Assembly: GCA_023078685.1 (NCBI GenBank)
Contig: JALGAS010000004.1
Location: 2,790,001 to 2,854,000, forward strand
Direction of reading: 5' to 3'
Length of the DNA stretch: 64,000 nucleotides
Source of the DNA: Neopestalotiopsis rosae
Lineage: Eukaryota; Ascomycota; Sordariomycetes; Amphisphaeriales; Sporocadaceae
Positions 45,966 to 59,100 of the stretch are shown piece after piece. Position 1 is the stretch's first letter. Every line of letters begins with the position of its first letter. Under the pieces are notes generated by a model. It searched no databases and was not told the DNA's origin. It saw only the letters and a program-made list of their open reading frames with translations. The position numbers and the translations under genes are program-made.

Positions 45966-48071
45966 GATCTGCATGAAACGCTTCTTTTTGGGTTGTATGC
46001 CATGCATCAGTGCATACGGTAGATTCAATATACATATTTCCAACCAGGGTGGGCTTTTTTGTTGGTTTCGCTATTTTGACAAGTATGTGGTCCAGAGCAA
46101 CCATCGCGTAGTTTTGGGGACACCATACTATATTCAATACTTGAAAGACGGTCTGCTTGAGGATGTCAACCCCAACGAATTCGAAACCTTTGATAAGGTC
46201 GTGAAGGACGGGCATAATGGTCCGGATACTCCAAAAGCTGAGCAAACCCCGAGCTGAATCCTCGCATCAGTGTGTACAGAGACGTTGCCGAAATCATGAG
46301 CCGCTTACACGATCATATAGTGGCTTGGCTACTAGAGATGCGGAACTGATTTAGACGAGGTTTGTAATGGTGGACAAGTAGTGCCGGCAATCTGGTACGG
46401 CAACTGAAGCAGGGTGGAGTGAAAACCATACTCGCAAGCCACCATTTCTTCTCTCTCGCCAACTGTGTCAATGGGCTTGGTCGATATATGGAGAAGCGAA
46501 TGTCAAAGCACGGGTCTTGTGATCCTCGAAGACGGCAAAAACCATCTTCCGACACGGAATGGCAATAAGATTCAAGACCAGACGAGCTCGAAAGATCTTC
46601 GCACAAAATATTTGCCATTCAAGGCCAAGGAAGGCGTTCAGCAAACAGAGAGCAAGCTCAATGACAACAAGTCCAAGACGGGGAATAGCTCCAAAAATGG
46701 CTATAAAGAGGAGTAGGAAACCATGCACTTGCGAAGAACAGTTCCCAAATCAGGCAGAGACGTCGTCACTGTGATCCTTATATTGCCTCTGCACACCCCC
46801 AGAGATCGACTCTGCTGTCACCCCAGAGAGATTCATGACAATACAGTACCACCTGACATTGATGTTGAACGAAACCGATGTGTCATAGTGTGCGATTCAG
46901 AAACTCGACGTGCCTCTCTGTGGGCAAAGACAGCGATTGCATAACCATTTCTGCTAGCTCAGCGATGAGCTCGATGCTGCGGGCCAGGGAGTCTTGAAAA
47001 ATCGAACCTGAACCTACAGACTTGTGTGCAAAAAAGATTTCGATGACTTTTCTTTGTCACAGGAACAATTCGAGTCGACAAGCTTTCGATTTAAGGGTGT
47101 TTGCATCAGAGTCAGTTGTGTAAGTCATTGGCATTTCTAATAAATTTAACAGAAATTTGGTTGCGAAATTTATCTAAGTCTCTAAGAATGCTGCCAGTCG
47201 GAGCACAATGCATTTATGATTATTATATCATTTCAAATTATTTGCTTTTTCTGGCTATGTATTCTGTGATAAGATAGATAGGATGGATGTATGCCAAATG
47301 ATAGACTAAGCAAGAAACACAGTCTATACTTCGTTGCCCTTGTACATCAATCGCTTTGTCTTGTCAATTTGATGCAAGTGGATGGAATCGTGACCGGGTA
47401 TTGTCAAATTGAGGCTGTTGTTGCATCAAACTCTATGATCGCCTTGTTGAGAAATCATCGATACAGTAATCATCTATGTCTCATCCAAAATAGTAGTGCA
47501 GCTTGTCTGAGAAAATTACCAGAAACAGAAATGTGCAACTCCCAAAAAAGCCCCAGGTGGCAAGCCAAGCCCCAAACAGCCCAAAAAAAACAGCAGCCCC
47601 ATATAATTCCAGAGCCATGTGGAATCTGCTTTGGGCGGCTTTAACGGATTGCGCTCGGTTATCCGGGGCAAAAAGACCCTGTGTATCCATCCAGCTGGTT
47701 AAGCTTGGTGCCCGCCCCAAAGTCCAGTGAATTGCCCCTCCATTTTGGATGATGAGGTGATCGGGGGACTTTTTTCTGATGGCATCTTGCCTCTCTTGAG
47801 TCTAGGAGAAGCTCGGGTGGTGGCGCAATGGGCAGAGAGCTCCAAGGGGGTACTGTACTGTATTTGTCATTGCGATACTATTCTGCGACAATCCCCAGGT
47901 TTAGATAAAGTCAGTCACGTCATGAAGCTCAGAGCTGTACGGACATCCTGACATTCCGCAATTGTATATCTAAACACACAATTATCTAGACCTTTGCATT
48001 CGTGATACTCTTCCATCTTTTCTCATCTATTCACAGTGCATCAAAATCAATAAACAAATCCACCATTTTAT
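45966..48071. other. Intergenic, about 2.1 kb
   Basis: AT-rich in the middle (47,100-47,280). An open frame at 46,468-46,728 (-) is hydrophobic but matches no family I know. The MsrA promoter is at the right end. Confidence 0.4.
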
Positions 48072-48858
48072 ATGGGCCAAAGTTTTAGCAACATAACCAG
48101 ACAACCCCTACTGCTCGTCACCCTCGCAGTTGTATTCCTGGCCATGGCCTTTCAGATGCCCAACTTCCTCGCCCGACTCTTCCGGCCTACCCTCTCGACC
48201 ACCAGCAGAATGTCCATCACCGGCGACGCGACCAACGGCGTCGGCATCTCCTCCAGCAGCCTGCCCGAGGGCGCCGAGAAGGCGACCGTGGCCGCCGGCT
48301 GCTTCTGGGGCGTGGAGCACCTCTACCGCAAGCACTTTGGCGGCAAGGGCCTGTACGACGCGCGCGTGGGCTACATTGGCGGCGACACCAACAACCCGAC
48401 ATACCGCGCCGTGTGCAGAGGAGACAGTGGACGTGAGTTTTTGAATCCACCTGTGATACCAGGAGAGGGTTGTAGCTAATCAAGTCTTTCTACTTTTCTG
48501 TTTACCAGACGCCGAAGCCACGCAGATCATCTACGACCCGACCAAGATCACCTACCAGCAGCTCCTAGAGTTCTTCTACCGCATGCACGACCCGACCACG
48601 GCCAACAGCCAAGGGCCCGACGTGGGCTCGCAGTACCGGTCCGGCATCTTCACGCACACGCCCGAGCAGGAGCGCGTGGCCCGCGAGGTCACGGCCGCCG
48701 TCAACGACCAGTGGTGGAAGGGCCGCGTCGTCACCGAGGTCCTGCCCGCGGGCCGCTGGTGGGACGCCGAGGACTACCACCAGGAGTACCTGCACAAGAA
48801 CCCCAGCGGCTACGAGTGCCCCAGCCACTTTCTCCGGTCCTTTCCCGACCTCAAGTGA
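48072..48858 (+). CDS. msrA: Peptide methionine-S-sulfoxide reductase (MsrA)
   Basis: Two exons (48072-48432 and 48509-48858; GTGAGT/CCAG, phase 1) give 236 residues. The catalytic Cys77 lies in A-G-C-F-W-G-V-E. The conserved segments R-V-G-Y-I-G-G-D-T-N-N-P-T-Y and H-D-P-T-T-A-N-S-Q-G-P-D-V-G-S-Q-Y-R-S follow. The enzyme reduces methionine-S-sulfoxide in oxidised proteins, using thioredoxin. The first 46 residues hold a hydrophobic helix (about 12-28) and Arg/Ser-rich sequence ahead of a second Met at 47. The long form may therefore go to mitochondria or membrane, and a short form starting at Met47 would be cytosolic. Exonic third positions are strongly GC. Confidence 0.92.
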
Positions 48859-49683
48859 CGGTCAGGTCCGAGGGCGGGGCCACATAAGTTGTGAGAAAGG
48901 GTTGGGCAATGAGGGAAGAAGTGGGAAAGATGAAGTAACTACGCCGGCAAGGGCCCGGAAGTGCCTCGAACATTAACAATTTGTCATTCAACAAGATACC
49001 AAGGGAGGATTCAACACTAGATCCAAGTAGACGGAAGCCACGTGCGCCGTCAGTCGTGCGATATTTGCCGCGCCGCGAAGGCATCGTTTGTACTGCAAAG
49101 CAGGGATTGCGCCCATGGCTTAAGAGGAAATCGCGCATGGAGAGGGTAAAGAAATGTCATTCACGAGCGGCGGACATGTCGCCAAACCACCTCAGAGTAG
49201 AGAAAAATAGTAAAAATTCATAAAAACTTATTCAACATGAATCACGATGGCTGGCTAATGCGCTGTGGATGTATGTTCATTTGCGAAACACGTCAGTGGT
49301 TGTCATGCCGATTCGTCCATGTACATGGAAGGAATTTTGTGTAGTTTCATCAAAGGAACCGCAGCAAGGACAACTGAAGAGCATCTAGGGAAGGTATATT
49401 TCAAAATATAGAAATCGCTGGAGAGTCATCAAATTGGCCACTAACATGACAAATCTCGTTATAAGTGATAATTATTTCAAGCTTTTTATTTATTTTTGTT
49501 GTCTTTTTATTCCTTCCGGCTTACTATGCCAAGAAGACATTTAAAATGGTAATTTATAAAAACGCCGCAATATGAGGGGAGTAAAATCGAACTCATGCTT
49601 TTTCCTCAAGACCGCTGGTATCTTCGCCATCGTGGCGTCTTCTCATCCACCTATACTGTACACTCGATATTGGTAAATCACAT
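48859..49683. other. Convergent intergenic region
   Basis: 3' flanks of msrA and of the mitochondrial membrane protein gene. AT-rich at 49,380-49,590. No gene is supported. Confidence 0.5.
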
Positions 49684-50793
49684 CTACTTGCGTCGGTTTT
49701 GCTGCATCATCAGAATCTGGACCATTCTGATGAAGATGTTGAGGAAGTCCAACTCGAGCGAGATACTCTCGTTAACGGGGTCCTGCTTGATGATGCCGCG
49801 CTCGGCCAGACGGGCGTGGTGGAGGACCTTTTGGACGTCGTACAGAGTGAAACCACCAAAGACGGCGAGACCACCGTACAGCCAGATGTTCTCGGTAAAG
49901 GCCAGAGTGCGGACAGCAGTAGCGGGAATGACGAGAGGAGCAAGACCAGAGACGGCAACAATGGCGGCACCGGCCAACAGAGGTCCACCGATGTAGAGGT
50001 ACTTCTCCTGCTTAGCAGTGGCACCGACGAAGGAGATGGAACCCATCATGGCGATAGTGTAAAGACCGGCACGAGCAATCAAAGCACCAGGAGCGAATGC
50101 GATCAAGGGAGCGATGAAGGCAGCCTGGGTAGCGTTGAAGGCGGTCCAGAGGGCGTACTTGGGGATGTAGCTAGCGGCTGGTTAGTAACGAGTTCTCTCT
50201 AGTATTTCGAGCAGTAAAATGCCAACTTACTTGTCGGGCTCAATCATGCGGGTTCCAATCATGGTACCAAAGCTGGCAGCAAGACCACCAATGGCCACAA
50301 CCCAGGGGTTGGTGACCATCAATCTGTAGACGAAACCAGACTGGACCATTTGGCGCGCAGTCAAACCGATGATACCAATTCCGAGACCAGTGTGCATGAA
50401 TGTCTGGTTCAAGTAGGATCTTTCGAAGAGAGGCATGCCACCATCTTCACGGGTCTCGCGGTTGAACATGACGTTCATTGCGATCAGAGTACCACCGAAA
50501 ATAGCACCACCCGTGAGCAGGCGGCGACCGAGGGAACTGGCATCGGCGGGGGCGGCACCAGCCTGGTACTGGTAGGATCGTCGGGCCTGCTGGAAGACAT
50601 TGCTCTTGGTGGATCGGAGAATAGACGAGTTGGTGGCGACGGTCCTCGAGGTGAAGAAGGACGAAGATTGCTTTGTAGATGTCTGATGGAATGCGCGGAC
50701 GGGTGCGCTGCTTCGGAAAGCTGATTTCGTCAGCTCTGGGAGCTTGGTCGCCAGGCGCGCAGGCCCTTGGCGAACCGTAATGGTAAAGGACAT
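49684..50793 (-). CDS. Mitochondrial TMBIM/BAX-inhibitor-like protein (GHITM-like)
   Basis: Two exons (50793-50231 and 50170-49684) join as AA|C to give 349 residues. The 60-nt intron carries TACTAAC close to its acceptor. Residues 1-80 are rich in Arg, Ser, Thr and Gln without long acidic runs, as in a mitochondrial presequence. Seven or so hydrophobic segments follow, including a Gly-rich L-T-G-G-A-I-F-G-G-T, A-I-G-G-L-A-A-S-F-G-T-M-I-G-T, and near the end the family marker G-G-F-T-L-Y-D-V-Q-K-V-L-H-H-A with N-x-S-I-x-L-x-L-D-F-L-N-I-F-I-R. Human GHITM/TMBIM5 sits in the inner membrane and affects cristae and calcium-proton exchange. The function here is inferred from that family. Confidence 0.9.
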
Positions 50794-52314
50794 GGCGTTG
50801 GGTATGCCCTGAGGAAATGACAGGTGATGTGGAACAACAATATTGAATTGACCGTGATGATGAGTCGAGTCTGTTGGGAGGGGACCCGGTGATGGTTTTA
50901 TTCAAAGTCGTTAAGTCCGGGCCGGAGGCAAGGAAAGAATGACGACGAGGTTTCCCGAGGTGCAGGTGGAGCTTTTTCCAGACTTGTGACCTACAACCAG
51001 CCCGAGCTTTTTTGGCTTAGGTCATCGAAGTTGGAAAATGACTGCTAAGAAGCTAGTGGAACATTCGCCAAAGGGCAGCTGGCGAACCCGTCAAGCCCGC
51101 CAGCCCGCCAAAACCCATCCGCAGCCGCCCGCAACAGTGCTTATTCTCAGAGCTAGATCCCTGTCACTAGGCTGGAGCTCCCGAGTCTTTGTCGCTCATA
51201 CGGATTCGCACTCCTGTCATTGGTCGAGCCAAAGGACAATTCGTGATGTTTCCATTCATTAGCAGTGCACGAAAATGACCATGCCGAGCACAAGTACACC
51301 GATGAAGAAGATATTCAACAACTTATAGCATTATAATAGGAATCCTTCAAATCTAAAATCTTCAGTTATTACAGTTGTGATAAGTACAAACATATTACTA
51401 ATTGTACGTGCTCTTTGCAATGAAACACCAATTTTTGAAACTCAGATGTGAGATCGATCGTTAACTCAATAAATTATCTAGTACTCTAAGGTGGGCCCTC
51501 AATAATACCAGCGGTCAAAATATTCCGAGAATAAAATGCGCAACTAAAGAACAATTCGAGCCCTTCAAGGGATCTTGTCATGTTTCGTTGGATAAGTGTC
51601 AAGCGTCAACTGTGTAAAAGTGTTCTTCACTAATCTTAAATTTGTATTTTGGGCCCGTGTTCAATCTATCAGACACTCTCAATGAGCGTACTCAACTAAA
51701 ATAGTTTCCCAATCTATGGTCAAAAATCAAATACAATACAATCTAATACCGATGATAGGGTGGGTAACCAGATTTCATGGCTTGTGAGTTCAAGCTCCTT
51801 GATTGTTCCGTGTTTCGACATTTCTGAGATGACCGCGTCCCGAGTCACGGAGACTTTCCCAGGTTGATCGATGGGCTCGAGCTTCGCAAATTATCGTCCC
51901 TTGAAGAAAATTAGCAGTATTGAGAATTGAGTGACGTGCAGACTTGACAGCCTGATAAAACAGAAGCTCGAGTATTAGTTTCCGCATCACTCACGGAGAA
52001 CCGCAGGATAGCGGCCACTGGTCAACGATTGCATACTTGGGATCCGTAAATATTTATTGCTATTGACAAAGTTGGTTTTTAAATAGGTATTTTTTGCCTC
52101 TCTTCCGAGCAACTCGAAGCCATTGCAGAACCCAGAATTGCGTGAAAGGTTGTTGAACAAATGGATAATATTCTCATGGCTGACGGACCTAGCTAGGCAC
52201 CTGCAAAGGCCATAACAGCCAAATTTAACCATCGAGTGAAAGGAAATAACGACTCCAGTCTAGGAGAGGGCCATGAAAATAAATAAATAAAGAGAATTGA
52301 GACAACACAAGTTT
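50794..52314. other. Intergenic, AT-rich
   Basis: Promoter of the TMBIM gene at left. The rest is AT-rich with short frames and no supported gene. Confidence 0.45.
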
Positions 52315-52530
52315 AAAAAATGACAAAAGCTCATCGAGCCCCAGAGGGGCCCCGGAAAGTCGTGTAAATCCGGGGCCCCCAGCGCGCTTGGGGGCTTGAA
52401 GCCGAAACCTCTACCCTACCTCGAGGTTTGCGAATTTCTGCACCTGTACCATTCTACCAAGTCGGCCGAGGCGGGGGCGGCGTCCCGCCCCCGGGGGGCT
52501 GCCGAAAGACTTGAGAGAGGGGTCCGGGCT
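52315..52530 (-). ncRNA. GC-rich hairpin island, candidate pol III transcript or SINE-like element
   Basis: Within AT-rich surroundings, about 200 bp is strongly GC-rich and folds into several perfect stems: 52346-52356 with 52369-52379 (11 bp), 52405-52411 with 52423-52429 (7 bp), and 52473-52480 with 52485-52492 (8 bp). A further stem, 52375-52380 with 52390-52395, would compete with the first. On the minus strand, TGGTAGAATGG (52459-52449) resembles a tRNA A box, and GGTTTCGGCTTC (52409-52398) weakly resembles a B box about 40 nt on. A T6 run (52320-52315) could terminate transcription. No clean tRNA cloverleaf forms. It may be a tRNA-derived SINE or a structured RNA. The stems are plain; expression is inference. 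Confidence 0.35.
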
Positions 52531-52938
52531 CTCGTGGCCAGGTGCTGGTTATGAAACAAAGGACTTATTGGAAACTATAAGGTCTCTCTCGGTTTGTGTT
52601 GGCGTACGGCCGTTTGCATATTCTATTGCCTGGCCAGCGAGAGAAGCAGGTCTCTTGAAAGGACGGTGGGGGCAAGCAAGGAATTTCTTTCAAGATCACA
52701 AACGTCGGACTACTGCTAAAATAAACCATCATGTCAATGATTTCCCAAACCTATAAGGAGTTCCTTCCCGCACATATTCTTTTCATAGTTTCTTCTATGT
52801 TATTGCCTTTTGTACCATTGAGTCGACCTCTGCAACTACTGTAAGTAATACAAAGAGTTATGTATATGGCGAACGTCTTCCTATTTCTGTAAACTTGATT
52901 ACACAGTCTAGACTGATGTTGCGGAAGAGGGCAGAAGC

Positions 52939-53139
52939 AGAAGAAGAAGAAGAAGAAGAAGAAGAAGAAGAAGAAGAAGAAGAAGAAGAAGAAGAAGAAG
53001 AAGAAGAAGAAGAAGAAGAAGAAGAAGAAGAAGAAGAAGAAGAAGAAGAAGAAGAAGAAGAAGAAGAAGAAGAAGAAGAAGAAGAAGAAGAAGAAGAAGA
53101 AGAAGAAGAAGAAGAAGAAGAAGAAGAAGAAGAAGAAGA
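52939..53139 (+). repeat. Perfect (GAA)67 microsatellite
   Basis: Sixty-seven uninterrupted AGA/GAA triplets, 201 bp. In frame it would read as poly-Glu on the plus strand and poly-Phe or poly-Leu on the minus strand, but no gene is supported around it. Such long pure tracts are unstable in length. Confidence 0.98.
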
Positions 53140-56100
53140 TCAAACTTTGTCGGCATTCAGTTTATGAACGATTTGTTCGGTAAGGATGGTTGATGAGTAT
53201 ACGGGTCGTGGCTTGGATGTAATTTGGAGCATGGTGTCCATCAAATTCCGAATGGCTTTGCAATATTATGCGCAGGATATCTCTAGCCTTCGTGGTGAGC
53301 TTAGCTACCAGATGACCTTATCCTTGGGACTTGTGTGATCCTGAAACTTTTCACTTGCTCATCAAGTCAGCTAATGTGGCGTACACAATCCCCAGAAAAA
53401 CAGACGCATCATCTAGAAGCCGTAAGAGGTAGCTACTCCCCGGTCCGGGCGCGAAATCTTTCAATCCTGAAGGAATAAGTCGGAGCGTATTTCATGGTTG
53501 ACACCTTTCTAGGCTGAAATTAATCAAGCCTGCTGTTTTTGTCACGTTTTCTTTGTCCTCTCCCAAGGACCATTGTATGAGAAAAATGACTCCAGGAGAT
53601 ATTTGAGTGCATGTCTCTTGAGCTTTGTATATTTGCACTTGCCATTCTACAGATCAACAGTGCTGTTTCCTGTCCCAGCTTACTTCTGTTACCATAGTAG
53701 AGTCGAGTTGGGAGACCATGTATGTTTTTCTCGATAGCCACGACCATGAGAATATTCAGAACTGGATCTGGTTGAGCTATGCAGCATCGCATAACACTTA
53801 CTACATTAATTCCATTGACTTCGCGGCAAAAACTTTTTGAGTAAGTATGTGCGAGGCTTCGTTGGAGAGCAATGGACTGAATACAGATTCACACCACGGA
53901 GCACTACACTGCCCTCAAGTCCACTCGGTTCTTCACAGGATAACGGTAACAGCAGCTTGAGAGTAGGAGACCGCCGAAGCACAATTGCTTGGAAGCAGAG
54001 ACACGTGCCTGGAATGACCAGCAGAGAAAACGGGTATTTGCAGTAAATTTGTGCAATCTAATATGCATTCAGTCTTCGGTCACACCGTTGCATCTTTTAC
54101 TTGGGAACCTTGAGTGTCATAATGATACCAATGTACAACGTATAATGATACTTTTTTGGCAATTACGGCACGTTTGACTCAATTCAAACATGCATCACAG
54201 TCTGTTCTTGCGATGCAGTCAAACCTCACCTTGTCACTCTAGACCTGTCTTTTTCGCAAGCAAACATGCAGTGTCTCCCCAATGCAATCGTCGTCATCAA
54301 CAGTATGAAATGGTAGCTCAGCAACAAGAAGAAGCCTTTTAGGATCGTGAAGTGTGAATCATAATAAAAATGTGACGTATCTTGACCTTCCCAAATTGGC
54401 CTTGTGCATGCGTGGTATTCAGGTACGAAACAAGCAAGTGGTCGGAGCGGGCGTTCCCTGACAAACGTGCCCATGGGAAGGGGGGATGCTTGGGTTTCCC
54501 CCCTGCCTCCCGATTGCAGATTCGATCTTATCAATCAATTAAGATGAGAGAGAGAGAGACAGCTCGCGTACCTGAGTCGGTTCATCTCTTTCTGTATGTC
54601 GCGATATTAAGTGCATCGGGCACCACCACCAAGTTGGGACGACGTCATGTCTCCCAGGGTTGCCGTTGCGGTGGGTGGGCTGGAAAAGCCCTTGGAACGC
54701 ATCGAGCTTCTCGAAAGATTCTAGAACACCAGGAGAATCGTTTTTCTGCTGCAGGTCAATTTGAGGTGCCGTGAAAGATGTTATAGTCCGATCCTGTATG
54801 CGTCATTATGATATTCCATACTGCACAAAGTCAATGCATGCTGCCATCATGGGAGACTGATTCGGGCAGGAATCCGGCGGTTCCCTTGCCGCTCTGAGCT
54901 TCAATCGCCCTGTTTGCTAACAAAGCACGTATGAAGATGGGAACATCCACGCAATTTGCAGCGTCTCGAGGCCAGATAGACGTTATTTCTAGTGCAACTA
55001 TTGTTTACGATCAGTCACACGTGCCAAGAGCCAGGGGAATAATTGCTGCATTATGATCTAAGGGCACGGACGATTCCGATACAACCTGGCTTGCTTTTCC
55101 AACATGGGGGTGCGAGGGGTGCACTGCTCGCTCGTACTCGGCGGCCAAAAAAAAAAAAAAAAAAAAATTCACCAAGTTGTTGCCCAAGGCGATGGGTGGT
55201 ATATCATGACGTGAGGTTGGCACGTCCAGTCATGCTTAAAGTCTGGCTACGAGAGCATATACTTTCAACTAACGTGCCGTCTGCCATGATCTTGAGAGAA
55301 TGTGCGTAGATAGCTGACTGACGGTCCATTCCCATCGCGAATCAGAATTCCGCGTGCCCCGCGATGATGACCACTGGCCAGAGTCCGGCCCAGGGACCGA
55401 CAGATCCCGAATAACGCTAGAAGGCTTCTCGAAGGAGGGCGCATGGGCCGGTTTCGTAGACGTGCAGCGTTACGCCCGGGAAAGGCACTTGGGGGACAGG
55501 GAAGTCTGCTCAACCAAAGCCAGCCGGGGGCCCCCTTCGCAGAGCTGGCTTTGCTCTGTTCGGCTAAGGGTTCGCCAGCAAGCTGGACCTCCATCAGGGG
55601 TCTTCCCTCCGAGCACACAAAGAGTGTCAGGTGCCGGTATCAGATAATCAAGAACAGCCACGGTCCGGTCGGGCTAGTGAAACGCGCACAATGCACATTC
55701 TTGCTTTGTTGACGTGATGGAAGACCGCGTCTTTGTCTCTCGAGGCGGGCGAGAAATTGACAGATGATGTAGCAGTGGTGTTGGGAAAAGAGCTTGATAT
55801 TCCAATGACGGTTTGTGCCGACACTCAAGTGCCGTCCGGGCCTTTCTGGGTAACAATTCCTTTTTTGCTGACAGGGCTGAGACAAATTTTCTTTTCTGGT
55901 CAACTTGCACGGCATTGGGTCGCATACTTTTGCGACCTGCCGCAAATATTTTTCAAAGTGCATATAATTATCGTCATCATATATGTCCTAGCAAGAGAGG
56001 TAAAAGCAGGTCGTGTCGGAATTGATCCCGTCGTAGCCTTGAATCGTCCAGACAGCCTCGATATTTGTCCCTGCGGCTGCTGCGCCATCCAGTGCATTGG

Positions 56101-59100
56101 GGGGTTTTGCTGCTGTACCCATGAACAGATCGCGTTCCTCGCCATTCGCTTCCACGACGAGAGAAAATGAGAAAAAATGCGGCGTAATCAAGCGCGCTTT
56201 GTTTTCAGTTAACATATTCAAACGTAAAAGGCCCGCCGGGCCGTAGATAGGAATTTGGTCACTGACCGCTTCTTCCCTTGACCTGGCAAGAACTCCACTG
56301 GGACACTCGAACAACTCAGCTAGAGCGTTCATTTCGCAAATCAACCTTGAAGCCTTGCCTGGGGTGGCGTCTGTAGCGATAATTGCTAGCAATGGCTGTC
56401 ACGAGTCACGCTGAACCGTCCGGATGCACTATGCCTTTCAACCCATCTCTTTCCGCAAAATAGGTAGTCCGCAACAGGCAGTGGCTTTTCTGTGATGTGC
56501 CTATGATGCCCGTATATAGACAAGTACGCGAGAGAAGATCCATGTACGTACTCCTGTACATAGTCTATGTAGGTAGTTCAGTGAATCCAATAGATGGGGG
56601 GCAAAGGTGCCAGGGATTGATGTGGAAAGCATGCTGCGGGTCATGACAAACCGTCTTATGCCGCTTCATGTTGTGTTTTTCTTCTTCTTGTCGCTGACGA
56701 AAGAGCGCCTTGCATTCTGGTTCGATGCTGTGCTACTCGAATCCACAAGCCACCGCCTTTCAGATGGTATCGGCCGCAAGTAGGGGAGGAGGAAGAGCAA
56801 GAGAGAGACAGAGGCTTTCTTGCTCACATATGCATGCAGCAGCAGAGCAGACGCGCAGATGGTAGTGTACACTATGTTCACTGCAAGGGCCCCCCTCTCC
56901 CCCTCCCCTGGGCCCTGACTCTCTAGGTGACCTGGCGAGCGTGGAATCTTGCATATCGACCCCGACGGCTCGGTGCGGGCGCCTATTCCTTCTGGAAGGC
57001 TTCTGGATCCAGGAAATCAATCTGCAATCTGTAACCCAGAGCTCAGCCCGTCTGCACTCGTCGACATCACGGCTTCCCATGTCTACGATCGCCCTTATGG
57101 CACGCCAAAAACTCGCCGAAACAAGAGGCACGTGAACCATCGGTCATATCCTGAGCATCCACACTTGACGGCATGTCAGTCAAAAACGATTTCCGCAAGG
57201 ACCAAGGTCCCATCTCACCCTCGTACCCTCGCGTGCGACCATTGGGCGATCTGCCACCTAAACAATAAGGCTCGTCGCAGCGGCCCCTCGCGACTAGAGT
57301 CTAGGGCTGGTGGGTGTGCCAGCTAGAAACCCGCAATTTTGGGATAGCCAAAGACCAGTCGGCGCTCCGTGCTGAAGCTCTGGAAAGCTTTCCCGTTCGT
57401 TGGCACGACATGCTACTAGGCGGGAGTCCTTGCAGAGTCGTCCAAGCTTTTGCCTGTTACTACCTCGAGGGTATGGCCTGGTTCGGTACGGTACGCGGGC
57501 CACCTGTCTATCCTGTCTGTGTGGCGGCTGTCTGTTTCTTCATCGTTCCCTGTGTTCGATGTTCTGGGGAAGGGAAATCGGTACAACCTGGAACCTGGGG
57601 AAAGTGAAAAAAATCCAAGCCAGAGAAAACGAGGCAGCTTGGGGGAACTTTTACTCACCCCCATTCGTGATCCTCAATCCAACCGGAAACAATCAGAAGT
57701 CCCTCTTGGTAGAATCGTTGGTCCACACACACACTTAGCACACGAGACCACAGCGAACGTCCGCCGCGGAAGAGATTCCCCATTTCCTGCACTGATAGTA
57801 TTGGCGGTAGGTAGTCCTTTGACGCGGCGAGAGAGAGAAAGAGGTCCCGCTTTTTTGCAACCTTGCATGCTCCTGCAGGGTGTTTTGTTACTGGACCGCG
57901 GGGGACCAGCAGCAAGGAGGTAAGAGACATCAGGGAGGGGTGAAAAAAATTCGAGAGAGAAAAAGAACCCACGGCCGCTATCAGTGCCTGCCAACCATGC
58001 CTAGCAATCGCTGCCAAAGCCAAACAGCCACAATTTCCTACTCTGGTAATGTCTTGTGTAGTATACTTGACCAGTATGCAGTCGCCGCTCAACGGCTTGA
58101 CTGTAATTTGTACACTCGTAGTATCTTCATCACGTAGCACAAATCGAACGAAGAGACAAGACGATTCTTCAGCTGCGATTCTCGTGCTGACCATACCGAA
58201 GAAAAGTCCCCGAGGCTAGGTCTGGTGGTGCCCAGTAACCCAACAGAAAACGGGGGCGGCGAGAAGAAGGAAGACTCACTCCGCATCCGCCCACACTGGA
58301 CTATCTATTCGACAGGTACCACCCAAGACCGTTCTGTTACCCACCCTCTTGGAGACAGAAGAGACACACGGACAACGGCACCCCTAACCAAGCTGCAGTA
58401 GGTAACGCACACAGACTGTCCCTTGGCCATGTACAGCCAATCCCCCCATCGCTCAACCTAGCAACCTACCCTTTCGCATACCTTGCCTGGTCCCCCAATT
58501 GTGCAGTCCCCTGTCTGTCCTTCTTTTTTGTCTAAAACAAATCCATCACACAATTGTACTATTCTATTCCCATCCCACCACCCAGACCCGATTCAACTTG
58601 TCAACACAAACTTTTTGTTTCTCAATCTTCTTTTCTGCCTCGTGGGTAGATTTAGTCACATCTTTTTCTCTCTGGCTTCTGCTTCTTTTGCTCTTAGCTG
58701 GTTGCATATGGTGTTCTGCCTTGGCTGTTGCTGCTTTTAGAGCCTTGTTTGTAAATTACATGCTACATTCGTTAGCTACACCATACCTACAACAGTACTT
58801 TGACAGTAGTTTACTGGCTCCCCTAAGGTAGTAGGTAGGTACTATCCATCCTCTTGCAACGCGCTCTTCTCTCCCTTCCCGCACTTTTTCTTTTTGTTTT
58901 TCTCCCTTCCCTTGCCCGCCTCACCACCTTGTAAAATACCGTGCCTGTAAGTAAGCAGCAAAGAAGAGGAAAAAAGCTTGCGGCTCTTCAGCTTGGCGTG
59001 CTTACAGATGCCCGGCACACCCGACTGCAAGTACAGTCTCGTCTGTGAAACCGTGAGCACGCAGCCTGTCTCCACCGCTATTTCAGCATATCCGGTAGCT

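Noticed and set aside
45852..46043. Minus-strand frame containing G-V-E-P-A-T-L-R
   Set aside because: This peptide is a well-known artefact of translating a tRNA gene backwards; it lies over the tRNA-Arg T arm.
52385..52480. A regular tRNA gene in the hairpin island
   Set aside because: A- and B-box-like motifs exist, but acceptor, D and anticodon stems do not form a cloverleaf.
52895..53167. Poly-Glu (plus) and poly-Phe/poly-Leu (minus) open frames
   Set aside because: They are translations of the GAA microsatellite, with no gene-like flanks.
55733..56170. 145-codon plus-strand frame with hydrophobic parts
   Set aside because: It overlaps the more protein-like minus-strand candidate, and neither is supported by a family. 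The hydrophobicity follows from T-rich DNA.
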